Below, piece by piece: positions 15,966 through 24,542 of a stretch of 46,593 nt of DNA. Where the stretch lies: contig CBHCZH010000008.1 in the NCBI GenBank assembly GCA_965977975.1, positions 1 through 46,593 of the forward strand, written 5' to 3'. The notes beneath the pieces are model-generated. The model saw only the letters and a list, made by a program, of their open reading frames with translations, searched no databases and was not told the origin of the DNA. Position numbers and translations under genes: made by a program. This DNA comes from Croceibacterium_A sp965977975. Its GTDB lineage: Bacteria; Pseudomonadota; Alphaproteobacteria; Sphingomonadales; Sphingomonadaceae. How positions within the stretch are numbered: the first letter of the stretch is position 1; each line of letters starts with the position of its first letter.

Positions 15966-17761
15966 GCGCGGCGCAAGTCGAGGTGCGCGACCTGACGATC
16001 GTCGCCCGCCCGCGCTACGGCGAGGCGAGGGTGATCGTCGACAAGGTCACCTTTGAGCTACCGAAGGGCGAGGTCCTGGCGCTGATCGGCGAGTCCGGAT
16101 CGGGCAAAACCACCGTTGCGCTATCGCTGATGGGCCATACGCGCCCCGGCCTGACGCGGGAGGCTGGGGAAATTCGCCTGGGGGACACACGCGTGGACCA
16201 GCTCGACGCAGCCGGGCTGGCGAACCTTCGCGGCCGGCGCGTCACCTACATCGCGCAGAGCGCCGCGGCGGCTTTCAACCCGTCGCGAACGATCATCGCC
16301 CAGGTCATCGAACCCCTGCTGGTCCATCGGCTCGCCGGGCGCGCCGAGGCCGAGGCGAAAGCCATTGAACTCTTCCGCGCGCTGGCGCTTCCCGATCCCG
16401 AAACCATCGGCGACCGCTATCCCCATCAGGTCTCGGGCGGGCAGCTCCAGCGGTTGATGGCGGCTATGGCGTTGATCACCGATCCCGAACTGGTGATCCT
16501 GGACGAACCGACCACGGCTCTCGACGTCACTACTCAGGTAGGGGTCCTGAAGACCTTCAAGACGGCCATCGCCAAGGCCGGGGCCAGCGCCATCTATGTC
16601 AGTCACGATCTGGCTGTGGTCGCACAAATGGCCGATCGGATCCTCGTGCTCAAGGACGGCGTGACGCAAGAACAGGGCGGAGCCGAGGAAATCCTGACCC
16701 GGCCTCGCAGCGACTATACGCGTACGCTCATGGCGGCCGCTCATCCCGCGCTGCGCCAGCCTGCGCAGACCGATGCCCGGCAACCCGTGCTCGAGGTGGA
16801 CAGGCTCATAGCCGGATATGGGCGCATTACGGACGGCGTTCCGGCCATTCCCGTCGTGCACGACGTCGGCTTCGCACTGGCCCGGGGAAGCGCTTTGGGC
16901 GTGATCGGTGAATCGGGGTCGGGCAAATCCACGATCGCCCGCGCGATTGCCGGCCTGCTGCCGCGTGCGTCGGGCAGTGTGCGGCTCGAGGGGGAAGAGC
17001 TGGCTCCCTCGCTCGAGCGCCGCACGCGCGATCAGCTTCGGCGCGTGCAGATCGTGTTCCAGAACGCCGATGTCGCGCTCAATCCGGCGCACACCGTCGG
17101 CGAAACGCTGGCGCGGCCGTTGCGCTTCTATTTTGGGCTCGAGGGAGAAGCCGCGGCGAAGCGCGTTCGCGAACTGCTGGACCTCATCAAGCTGCCGCAG
17201 GCCATGGCCGCTCGGCGCAGCCAGAAGCTCTCGGGCGGGCAGAAACAGCGGCTCAACCTCGCGCGGGCCCTGGCGGCCCAGCCCGAGGTCCTGCTCTGCG
17301 ACGAAGTGACCTCGGCGCTGGACACCGTGGTCGGCGAGGCGATCCTCAGCCTGATCGACGACTTGCGGCGGGATCTGGGCATCGCGACCGTCTTCATCAG
17401 CCACGACATTTCCCGCGTGCGCGCCTTTTGCGACCACCTGCTGGTGCTTTACGCCGGACGCGCTGTTGAGCAGGCCGACCGTGAGGCCTTCGATCGCGGC
17501 GAGCATCATCCTTACACTCGGCTCCTGCTCAGCTCCGTGCCCGAAATGGATCCGATGTGGCTCGACCGCGTGCCGGCGCAGGTCGCCGTCAAGGCGGACC
17601 TGAGCGCGGACAAGAACGGACTATGCCCGTTCCTTTCACGCTGTCCCTCTGCGGTGGCCGGGCTATGCGATGCCGTCGCTCCGCCGCTCCAGCCGGGTCA
17701 GCCGGAAGTCCTTTGCCACTTGGCGCTGGCTCAGGCCGGAGCCGCAGGCATCGATGTATGA
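15962..17761 (+). CDS. ABC transporter ATP-binding protein with two fused ATPase domains (DppD-DppF type)
   Basis: A 599-residue protein with two complete nucleotide-binding domains in one chain, powering the upstream permeases. The first domain has Walker A GESGSGKTT (~43-51), signature SGGQ (~158-161) and Walker B VILDEP (~178-183). The second has Walker A GESGSGKST (~316-324), signature LSGGQKQR (~423-430) and Walker B LLCDEV (~444-449). It ends with the cysteine-rich segment typical of oligopeptide ATPases (LCPFLSRCPSAVAGLC), which binds a cluster in some homologues. Walker B of the second half reads LLCDE instead of LLLDE, which is tolerated in this family. The start overlaps the permease stop. 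Confidence 0.95.
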   Translation: MSAAQVEVRDLTIVARPRYGEARVIVDKVTFELPKGEVLALIGESGSGKTTVALSLMGHTRPGLTREAGEIRLGDTRVDQLDAAGLANLRGRRVTYIAQSAAAAFNPSRTIIAQVIEPLLVHRLAGRAEAEAKAIELFRALALPDPETIGDRYPHQVSGGQLQRLMAAMALITDPELVILDEPTTALDVTTQVGVLKTFKTAIAKAGASAIYVSHDLAVVAQMADRILVLKDGVTQEQGGAEEILTRPRSDYTRTLMAAAHPALRQPAQTDARQPVLEVDRLIAGYGRITDGVPAIPVVHDVGFALARGSALGVIGESGSGKSTIARAIAGLLPRASGSVRLEGEELAPSLERRTRDQLRRVQIVFQNADVALNPAHTVGETLARPLRFYFGLEGEAAAKRVRELLDLIKLPQAMAARRSQKLSGGQKQRLNLARALAAQPEVLLCDEVTSALDTVVGEAILSLIDDLRRDLGIATVFISHDISRVRAFCDHLLVLYAGRAVEQADREAFDRGEHHPYTRLLLSSVPEMDPMWLDRVPAQVAVKADLSADKNGLCPFLSRCPSAVAGLCDAVAPPLQPGQPEVLCHLALAQAGAAGIDV

Positions 17762-17906
17762 TCCGGGCCAGGCGATGACCGGGGAACGCCATATTCTTTC
17801 GAGCGCAGGCTGAATGCGGCACACTATTCTACCGCGCGGTGGCTAGGGATGAAGGTGCCTGGGAGGGTGCCAAGGGCATCAAACCAAGGTCGGGCTGTAT
17901 TTTCCC

Positions 17907-17912
17907 AGGAGG
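17907..17912 (+). promoter_or_regulatory. Strong ribosome binding site fixing a GTG start
   Basis: AGGAGG lies 5 bases before GTG 17918 and sets the start of the GNAT gene there rather than at the in-frame ATG 17849, which has no such site. The ~155-base gap upstream may hold an internal promoter; I see no clear -35/-10 pair. Confidence 0.7.
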
Positions 17913-17917
17913 ATCGG

Positions 17918-18775
17918 GTGAGCGTTGGCGTGGAAGATCGGGTCTCGCTGCGTGCGATGAACAAAGACGATCTGCCCTCCGTGGTCGAACTGTCGCTGGA
18001 GGTGTCCTGGCCGCACCGCGAAGAGGATTGGGATCTGCTGCTCGAAACCGGCGAGGGGATCGTGCTCGAGCGAAACGGGCGGATCGTTGGCTCCGCGCTC
18101 GCCTGGCGCTACGGCGAGGAACATGCCTCGCTAGGCCTGGTCATTGTGCGGGAGGGCGAGCGCGGTAAGGGGCTTGGCCGCAGGATGCTCGAAGAAATGC
18201 TGGAGCGGCTCAAGGGCCGTACCGTATTTCTCAACGCGACCGAGGATGGCCTCGCTCTCTATCGCAAGCTGGGTTTCGTGGAGATCGGGCGCATACTCCA
18301 GCACCAGGGTATGGCCCCCACCATGCCGTTGGCGGACGTTGTGCGCAATCAGCGGGTCCGGCCCATCGGCGGCGCTGACGGCGATATTCCCGCACTTTAC
18401 AGCCGCGCGAGCGGAGTTGACCGCGGCGCGCTGCTGCAGACGCTGTCCGCGAATGGCCCCACGGTCGTGCTCGAACGGGATTACGAAGCGGTGGGCTTTG
18501 CACTGATGCGCCGGTTCGGCCACGGGCGCCTGATCGGGCCCATCGTCGCTCCCGACGTGCAGGGCGCCCAGGTGCTCGCTACGCATTGGCTGGGCAGCAA
18601 TGCCGGTGCGTTTTGTCGCATCGACGCGGTCGACGGCACCGGATTTTCAGAGTGGTTGACCGAGGTCGGCCTGCCGGCGGTGGGATCGGTCACGACGATG
18701 GTGCGCGGACCGTTCGCCGGCGGAACCGGCCCTGCGCAGGTTTTCGGAATTTCTTTGCAGGCGTACTGTGGATGA
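17918..18775 (+). CDS. GNAT-family N-acetyltransferase with C-terminal extra domain
   Basis: A 285-residue protein. The N-terminal ~145 residues form a GNAT fold with the acetyl-CoA loop VREGERGKGLGRRMLEEML (RGKGLG at ~82-87) and the LYRKLGFVEIG segment at the end of the fold. The C-terminal half (from ~155) matches the second domain seen in YitH/acetyltransferase fusions (GPIVAPDVQGAQVLATHWL). GNATs of this kind acetylate amines or amino acids. The gene is coupled by ATGA (18772-18775) to the aldehyde dehydrogenase, so it may protect or modify an amine intermediate of the same pathway. The substrate is not determinable from sequence. Confidence 0.82.
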   Translation: MSVGVEDRVSLRAMNKDDLPSVVELSLEVSWPHREEDWDLLLETGEGIVLERNGRIVGSALAWRYGEEHASLGLVIVREGERGKGLGRRMLEEMLERLKGRTVFLNATEDGLALYRKLGFVEIGRILQHQGMAPTMPLADVVRNQRVRPIGGADGDIPALYSRASGVDRGALLQTLSANGPTVVLERDYEAVGFALMRRFGHGRLIGPIVAPDVQGAQVLATHWLGSNAGAFCRIDAVDGTGFSEWLTEVGLPAVGSVTTMVRGPFAGGTGPAQVFGISLQAYCG

Positions 18776-20229
18776 TCGATATTCAGGACAAGGGCCTCCT
18801 GTGTGAGGCAGCGCTGATTGGCGACGAGTGGGTCCCCGCTCGGGGGCATGCGCCTCTGGACGTGACGAACCCCGCGACCGGGGCCGTGGTCGGGCAAGTT
18901 CCCGAATGCGGCGCGGCGCTGACGGAAGCGGCAGTGGCCGCGGCCGAAGCGGCTTGGCCAGAATGGCGGGCGCGGACGGTGCATGAGCGGGCCGCGATCC
19001 TTGAACGCTGGCACGCGCTCGTGCTGGCCGCCCAGGACGATCTCGCGCGCATCCTGACGGCGGAACAGGGCAAGCCGTTTGCCGAGGCGCAGGGCGAGAT
19101 CCGCTACGCCGCCTCGTTCATCAAGTGGTTCGCCGAGGAAGGTCGCCGTGTGGGGGGGCACACCGTCGCCCCGCCCGACAACAGTCGACGCATCCTGGTG
19201 CTGCGCGAACCCATTGGCGTCAGCGCGGCCCTTACGCCGTGGAACTTCCCCGCCGCGATGATCACGCGCAAGTGCTCGCCGGCGTTCGCAGCGGGCTGCA
19301 CGGTCGTGGTGAAGCCGTCGGAGCTTACGCCGTTTACCGCGTTGGCGTTGGCCGAGCTGGCGATGCGCGCCGGGCTGCCGGCGGGAGTGATGAACGTCGT
19401 TACCGGCATGCCCGCAGAGATCGGCAGCGTGCTCACGGCCAGTCCGGTTGTGCGCAAGCTGTCGTTCACCGGCTCCACACGCGTCGGCTCCTTGCTGATG
19501 CGCCAGTCCGCCGACACCATCAAGCGTCTGAGCCTTGAGCTCGGAGGCAACGCCCCGCTGATCGTGTTCGACGATGCCGACATCGACCTTGCCGTCGAAG
19601 CGACTATGGCCAGCAAGTTCCGCAACTCCGGCCAGACCTGCGTCTGCGCCAACCGCGTGCTGGTGCAGGACGGTATCTACGACGCTTTCGCCGAACGGCT
19701 TTCGGCGGCTGTATCGCGGCTTCAGGTCGCTCCGGGTATGGAACCGGGGTCGACCATCGGCCCGCTGATCAACCCGGCGGCGGTCGAAAAGGTAAAGCAG
19801 CATGTCGAGGACGCGCTCGACGGGGGCGCCAAAGTGATCGCCACCGGCAGCGGGCGCGAGGGCGACAATTTTGTGCTGCCCAAGGTGCTGTCGGGTGCCA
19901 CGTCGGAAATGCGGCTCGCGCAGGAGGAAACCTTCGGACCGATCGCGCCGCTGTTCCGCTTCCGCAGCGAGGACGAGGCGATCGCGCTGGCCAACAACAC
20001 GCCGTACGGCCTCGCCAGCTATTACTACACGCGCGACCTTTCCCGGGCGTTTCGCGTGGCGGATCGGCTCGAGGCGGGCATGGTCGTACTGAACACCGGT
20101 TCGATCGCGATGGAGATGGCACCGTTCGGCGGTGTGAAGCAGTCCGGACTCGGTCGTGAGGGCGGGGCCGAGGGAATCGAGGAGTTCCTCGAAACCAAGA
20201 CCTTCCACATCGGCGGGCTGGATATCTAG
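18772..20229 (+). CDS. gabD: Succinate-semialdehyde dehydrogenase-type aldehyde dehydrogenase
   Basis: An aldehyde dehydrogenase of 485 residues closest to NAD(P)-dependent succinate-semialdehyde dehydrogenase. ATG 18772 overlaps the GNAT stop. Landmarks: LTPWNFPAAMITRK with KCSPAFAAGCTVVVKPSELT, the FTGSTRVG glycine turn, base ELGGNAP (~Glu256), nucleophile NSGQTCVCANR (~Cys290), EETFGPIAPLFRF and GGVKQSGLGREGG. The paired cysteines around the nucleophile and the KPFAEAQGEI motif fit the GabD group. In this locus it would oxidise the semialdehyde released by the aminotransferase at 21422. Glutarate- or malonate-semialdehyde are equally possible substrates. Confidence 0.88.
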   Translation: MIDIQDKGLLCEAALIGDEWVPARGHAPLDVTNPATGAVVGQVPECGAALTEAAVAAAEAAWPEWRARTVHERAAILERWHALVLAAQDDLARILTAEQGKPFAEAQGEIRYAASFIKWFAEEGRRVGGHTVAPPDNSRRILVLREPIGVSAALTPWNFPAAMITRKCSPAFAAGCTVVVKPSELTPFTALALAELAMRAGLPAGVMNVVTGMPAEIGSVLTASPVVRKLSFTGSTRVGSLLMRQSADTIKRLSLELGGNAPLIVFDDADIDLAVEATMASKFRNSGQTCVCANRVLVQDGIYDAFAERLSAAVSRLQVAPGMEPGSTIGPLINPAAVEKVKQHVEDALDGGAKVIATGSGREGDNFVLPKVLSGATSEMRLAQEETFGPIAPLFRFRSEDEAIALANNTPYGLASYYYTRDLSRAFRVADRLEAGMVVLNTGSIAMEMAPFGGVKQSGLGREGGAEGIEEFLETKTFHIGGLDI

Positions 20230-20233
20230 CGCC

Positions 20234-21310
20234 ATGACTGGAAATCGCCGCTACGCCATCGCCGTCATTCCAGGGGACGGAATCGGCAAGGAAGTCATGC
20301 CCGAAGGCATTCGCGCGCTCGAGGCGGCGGCGAGCCGCTTCGGCTTCGAGCTCGACTTGACCTGGCACGACTTTGCCTGCTGCGACTACTACATGCGGCA
20401 TGGCAAAATGCTGCCGGACGACTGGAAGGATCGGATCGGCGGCGCCGACGCGATCCTGTTCGGCGCGGTCGGCTGGCCCGACACCGTGCCGGACCACGTC
20501 TCGCTCTGGGGCTCGCTTATCCAGTTCCGGCGCGAGTTCGACCAGTACGTTAACCTGCGTCCGGTGCGCTTGATGCCGGGAGTCGCTTCGCCGCTGGCGG
20601 GACGCAAGCCGGGCGACATCGATTTCTGGGTCGTGCGTGAGAACACCGAGGGCGAGTACAGCTCGGTCGGTGGGCACATGTTCGCCGGAACCGACCGCGA
20701 GGTGGTGATCCAGGAAACGGTGATGACCCGGCATGGGGTCGATCGAGTGCTGCGCTTCGCCTTCGATCTCGCTAGTCGGCGGCCTCGTCGGCACCTCACC
20801 TCGGCCACGAAGTCGAACGGAATCGCCATTTCGATGCCGTTCTGGGACGGGCGCGTTGAGGCTCTAGCCGGCGAGTACCCGGGCGTGACGCACGACAAGT
20901 ACCACATCGACATCCTGACGGCGCAGTTCGTGCTCAACCCGCAGCGCTTCGATGTGGTCGTAGCGTCCAACTTGTTCGGCGATATCCTCTCCGATCTGGG
21001 CCCGGCCTGCACCGGCACCATCGGCATCGCGCCGTCGGCAAACCTCAATCCGGAGCGCAATTTCCCTTCGCTGTTCGAACCGGTCCACGGCTCCGCGCCC
21101 GACATCGCCGGACGCGGAATCGCCAATCCCGTGGGGCAGATCTGGTCGGTGGCGATGATGCTCGAGCACCTGGGCGAAGAAGATGCTGCCGCAGCGATCA
21201 TGCAAGGCATCGAGAACGTGCTGGCGACCCCCGCCGGACGCACGGCCGATCTGGCTGGAAGCGCCGACACGTTGGCATGTGGCAAGGCGATCGCGCAGGA
21301 GATCGGCTAG
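20234..21310 (+). CDS. Tartrate/D-malate dehydrogenase (isopropylmalate dehydrogenase family)
   Basis: A 358-residue beta-decarboxylating dehydrogenase resembling TtuC/DmlA, which oxidises tartrate or D-malate with NAD and divalent metal. It starts at ATG 20234, four bases after the previous stop. The family pattern is complete: VIPGDGIGKEVMPEG, LWGSLIQFRREFDQYVNLRP, VRENTEGEYSSVGG, the lysine in TSATKSNGIAISMP (~Lys193), metal-binding aspartates ~226, 250 and 254 (YHIDILTAQFV, SNLFGDILSDLG) and FEPVHGSAPDIAGRGIANPV. A hydroxy-diacid substrate arising from the nearby catabolic steps is an inference. A strong hairpin follows. Confidence 0.9.
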   Translation: MTGNRRYAIAVIPGDGIGKEVMPEGIRALEAAASRFGFELDLTWHDFACCDYYMRHGKMLPDDWKDRIGGADAILFGAVGWPDTVPDHVSLWGSLIQFRREFDQYVNLRPVRLMPGVASPLAGRKPGDIDFWVVRENTEGEYSSVGGHMFAGTDREVVIQETVMTRHGVDRVLRFAFDLASRRPRRHLTSATKSNGIAISMPFWDGRVEALAGEYPGVTHDKYHIDILTAQFVLNPQRFDVVVASNLFGDILSDLGPACTGTIGIAPSANLNPERNFPSLFEPVHGSAPDIAGRGIANPVGQIWSVAMMLEHLGEEDAAAAIMQGIENVLATPAGRTADLAGSADTLACGKAIAQEIG

Positions 21311-21316
21311 CCGGCA

Positions 21317-21339
21317 GAGGCGGCATAAAATGCCGTCTC
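21317..21339 (+). terminator. Stable hairpin after the dehydrogenase gene
   Basis: A 10-bp stem with one G-T pair (21317-21326 with 21330-21339) closes a three-base AAA loop seven bases after the stop at 21310. There is no U-tract. It probably ends or attenuates the ABC-transporter transcript before the aminotransferase gene; the remaining ~80 bases to 21422 would hold the latter's promoter. Confidence 0.5.
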
Positions 21340-21421
21340 GGCTACCAAACTGACCGGGGCTGCCAGACGCAGCGCCGAATTCGGTTCAACCCGTTGCGGG
21401 GCAGGAGTTACCCCTTGCGGC

Positions 21422-22834
21422 ATGGAAATGAACCCCACCCCCGTTCTGCGTAACGATGCCGCCGCCTGGCTTGAAGAGGTCGATCGCCGGCATCTGATCC
21501 ATCCGCTAACCTCGTTCCGCGGGCACGAGGAGCACGGAGTTCGAATCTTCGACCGGGGCGAAGGGGTGTGGCTGACGGACATCCACGGTCGACGCATGCT
21601 CGACGGGTTCGCGGGGCTGTGGTGTGTCAATGCGGGTTACGGCCAGCAGAGCATCGTCGAGGCAGCGGTCGAACAGATGCGGCGCCTGCCTTACGCCACG
21701 GGCTATTTCCATTTCGGCAGCGAGCCGGCGATCAGGCTGGCGGAGAAGCTGAGCTCGCTTGCGCCCGACGGGCTCGATCACGTCTACTTCACGCTTGGCG
21801 GCTCCGATGCCGTAGACAGCGCTATCCGCTATATCGTCCACTACTTCAACGCGATCGGGCAGCCGCAGAAAAAGCAGTTCATCGCGCTTGAGTGGGGCTA
21901 TCACGGCTCCAGTTCGAACGGCGCCGGCTTGACGGCGCTAGCGTCATTCCACCGCAATTTCGATGTTCCGCGCCCCTGGCAGCACCACATCGCCAGCCAT
22001 TATCCCTACCGCCATCCGCAGGGCACCGACGACGCGGCGGTGATCGCCTCGAGCGTGGCTGCGCTGGAGGCCAAAGTGGTCGAACTCGGGGCCGACAACG
22101 TGGCCGCGTTTTGCTGCGAGCCGATACAGGGGTCGGGAGGGGTCATCGTGCCGCCCCGTGGTTGGCTGAAGGCGATGCGCAACGCCTGCGACCGCCTGGG
22201 TATCCTGATGCTGGTCGACGAGGTCATCACCGGGTTTGGCCGCACCGGTCCGATGTTCGCCTGCGACGAGGAGGGAGTCTCTCCCGATTTCATGACCCTC
22301 GCGAAAGGGCTGACGTCGGGTTACGCGCCGATGGGCGCGATGCTGATGCACGATCGCATCTACCAGGCCATCGCCGACAGCGCGCCGGCCTCGGTACCGG
22401 TCGGACATGGTTTCACATACTCCGGCCACCCGGTGAGCGCGGCCATCGGTCTCGAAGCGATCCGCCTCTACGAAGAAGGGGGAATTCTCGAGAACGGCAG
22501 GCGAAGCGGGCGCAGGTTTATGGACCGTCTCGAGGCAATGCGCAGCCATCCGTTGGTCGGCGATGCGCGTGGCCGCGGCCTGGTCGGCGCCCTCGAGCTG
22601 GTGGTCGACAAGGATACTCGCGAACCCTTCGGTGCCGACGCGGCAGTCGGCACCAGGTTGACGCAGCTCACCTGGGAAAATGGGGTATTAGTCCGCTGCT
22701 TTGCCCACGGGGTCATTGGATTTGCACCCGCATTGTGCTGCACCGAAGACGAAGTCGACGAGATGTTCGACCGCGTCGAAAGATCGCTCGACCAACTTCT
22801 GCAAGTGCCGGAGATTCGGTCACTGATGCGCTGA
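21422..22834 (+). CDS. Class III omega-aminotransferase (PLP-dependent)
   Basis: A 470-residue class III aminotransferase that moves the terminal amino group of an amine or omega-amino acid to a keto acid. PLP-binding features: GGSDAVDSAIR (phosphate loop), GYHGSSSNGAG, LVDEVITGFGRTG with the aspartate (~266) and MTLAKGLTSGYAPMGA with the Schiff-base lysine (~295). The family includes beta-alanine, GABA, putrescine and taurine transaminases, and the exact amine cannot be read from sequence. It is followed 11 bases later by an Lrp regulator and then a hydrolase, and preceded by a semialdehyde dehydrogenase, which suggests hydrolysis, transamination, then oxidation. The start may be ATG 21422 or 21428. 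Confidence 0.92.
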   Translation: MEMNPTPVLRNDAAAWLEEVDRRHLIHPLTSFRGHEEHGVRIFDRGEGVWLTDIHGRRMLDGFAGLWCVNAGYGQQSIVEAAVEQMRRLPYATGYFHFGSEPAIRLAEKLSSLAPDGLDHVYFTLGGSDAVDSAIRYIVHYFNAIGQPQKKQFIALEWGYHGSSSNGAGLTALASFHRNFDVPRPWQHHIASHYPYRHPQGTDDAAVIASSVAALEAKVVELGADNVAAFCCEPIQGSGGVIVPPRGWLKAMRNACDRLGILMLVDEVITGFGRTGPMFACDEEGVSPDFMTLAKGLTSGYAPMGAMLMHDRIYQAIADSAPASVPVGHGFTYSGHPVSAAIGLEAIRLYEEGGILENGRRSGRRFMDRLEAMRSHPLVGDARGRGLVGALELVVDKDTREPFGADAAVGTRLTQLTWENGVLVRCFAHGVIGFAPALCCTEDEVDEMFDRVERSLDQLLQVPEIRSLMR

Positions 22835-22845
22835 GGAGCACGCTT

Positions 22846-23343
22846 ATGGTTCTCGGTCCGAAACTCGATCGCATCGACCTGAAGATCCTCGCCAACCTTC
22901 AGCGAGCCGGGCGGATCAGCAACGTTGAGCTGTCCGACGCGGTGGGTCTTTCGCCCAGCCCGTGCCTCACTCGCGTCAAGCGGCTTGAAACCGCTGGCTA
23001 CATTACCGGGTACGGCGCCTACGTGAACCTCAACAAGCTCGGCGAATTCCTGACCATCTTCACGGAAGTCACGCTGGCCGAACATCGGCGCGGGGACTTC
23101 TCACGGTTCGAAGCCAGAATCTCGAAGGTGGACGAAATCCTCGAATGCCACTTGGTCAGCGGCGGATACGACTATCTCCTCAAGTTCGTCGCTCGCGGGG
23201 TGTCCCATTACCAGGAGCTGATCGAGGACATGCTCGAGAGCGACTACGGCATCGAGAAGTACTTCAGTTACGTGGTGATCAAGAGCCCTTTCGTGAAACA
23301 CCACTACCCGATCCAGAACCTGTTCGAGAATTCAGGGTCGTAA
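22846..23343 (+). CDS. Lrp/AsnC-family transcriptional regulator
   Basis: A 165-residue Lrp/AsnC regulator. The N-terminal winged helix (LDRIDLKILANLQRAGRISN, then VELSDAVGLSPSPCLTRVKR) binds DNA, and the C-terminal RAM domain (VDEILECHLVSGGYDYLLKF) senses amino acids and forms the octamer. It sits between the aminotransferase and the hydrolase, 11 bases after the former and overlapping the latter (TAATG at 23341-23345), so it is probably the local amino-acid-responsive regulator of this catabolic block. I could not identify its operator by eye. Confidence 0.93.
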   Translation: MVLGPKLDRIDLKILANLQRAGRISNVELSDAVGLSPSPCLTRVKRLETAGYITGYGAYVNLNKLGEFLTIFTEVTLAEHRRGDFSRFEARISKVDEILECHLVSGGYDYLLKFVARGVSHYQELIEDMLESDYGIEKYFSYVVIKSPFVKHHYPIQNLFENSGS

Positions 23344-24512
23344 TGGCATCCGCCGCCAACGAGGTTGAAGACTTGCTCCCTTCGCTCGTCGCGTTGCGCC
23401 GCGACTTGCACACGCACCCCGAGCTGGGCTTTGCCGAGCATCGCACGGCCTCGCGGGTAGCGGAGACTCTGCGCGCCGCCGGGATCGAGGTGCACGAGGG
23501 GATCGGGGGCACCGGCGTCGTCGGCGTCCTGCGCGCCGGCGACGGCAAGCGCACCCTGGGCCTGCGTGCCGACATGGATGCCCTGGCGATCGAGGAGCGG
23601 ACCGGCCTCGCCTGGCGAAGCCGCACGCCGGGCTGCTTCCACGGCTGCGGACACGACGGCCACACGGCCATGCTGCTCGGCGCGGCGCAGGTGCTGGCGC
23701 GCGAGCCCGGCTTTTCCGGGACACTCCACCTGATCTTCCAGCCTGCCGAGGAAGGGCTGGGCGGGGCGCGCAGAATGATCGAGGAGGGTTTGTTCGAACG
23801 CTTTCCGTGCGATCGCGTCTATGCGCTGCACAATTGGCCCGACCTGCCGGCGGGGACCATTGCCACCCGCGCCGGGCCGATCATGGGCGCGGCCGACAAG
23901 TTTCGCATCGAAATCGAAGGGAAGGGCGGACACGCCGCCATCCCACAGGACACGCCCGACGCGATCCTGGCCGCTTCGGCGATCGTCCAGCAGCTCAACA
24001 CGATCGTCGCGCGCGACATTCCGCCATCGGCCTACGCGGTGCTCTCGGTGACGGAGATCGCGGCTGGGCATGCCCACAACGTACTACCCGCCACGGCCCG
24101 GCTCGGCGGCACCGTGCGGACTTTCGACCCGGTCGTGCAGGACCGGATCGAGCAGCGAATGCGCCAAGTCCTTGCCGGGGTGGAGGCCGCTTTCGCCGTC
24201 CGCGCCGGCTTGGACTACGACCGGTACTATCCTGCTACCGTCAACGACGCCGAAGCGGCGGCCGACGCGATCGAGGTCGCGGCGACGGTAGGAAAAGCGC
24301 AACGGGCGCCCGAGCCCGCGGCCACATCCGAAGACTTCTCCTTCATGCTCCAGCAGCGCCCGGGCGCCTATATCTGGCTGGGGCAGGGCGCCGAAGGAAG
24401 CGCGTCGCCGCTTCACAATCCGCATTACGACTTCAACGACAAGGTCCTCGAGCTGGGGGTGCGCCTCCATGTGGCCTTGGCGCGGCACTGGCTGCGGGGC
24501 GCCATGGCGTAA
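23343..24512 (+). CDS. M20D-family amidohydrolase (hippurate/N-acyl-amino-acid hydrolase type)
   Basis: A metal-dependent M20 family hydrolase (389 residues) that cleaves the amide bond of N-acyl amino acids. The start ATG 23343 overlaps the lrp stop. Metal ligands are visible in HGCGHDGHTAML (Cys ~102, His ~104), FQPAEEGLGGARRMI (Glu ~137) and ALHNWPDLPAG; the dimerisation lid contains GKGGHAAIPQDTPDAI. This subfamily covers hippurate hydrolase, aminoacylase, N-acetyl-diaminopimelate deacetylase and auxin-conjugate hydrolases. Its place after the aminotransferase and Lrp suggests that it frees the amine or amino acid on which the block acts. Confidence 0.9.
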   Translation: MASAANEVEDLLPSLVALRRDLHTHPELGFAEHRTASRVAETLRAAGIEVHEGIGGTGVVGVLRAGDGKRTLGLRADMDALAIEERTGLAWRSRTPGCFHGCGHDGHTAMLLGAAQVLAREPGFSGTLHLIFQPAEEGLGGARRMIEEGLFERFPCDRVYALHNWPDLPAGTIATRAGPIMGAADKFRIEIEGKGGHAAIPQDTPDAILAASAIVQQLNTIVARDIPPSAYAVLSVTEIAAGHAHNVLPATARLGGTVRTFDPVVQDRIEQRMRQVLAGVEAAFAVRAGLDYDRYYPATVNDAEAAADAIEVAATVGKAQRAPEPAATSEDFSFMLQQRPGAYIWLGQGAEGSASPLHNPHYDFNDKVLELGVRLHVALARHWLRGAMA

Positions 24513-24542
24513 GCAACGCTACCTCATTGGTCGCGAAATCCC

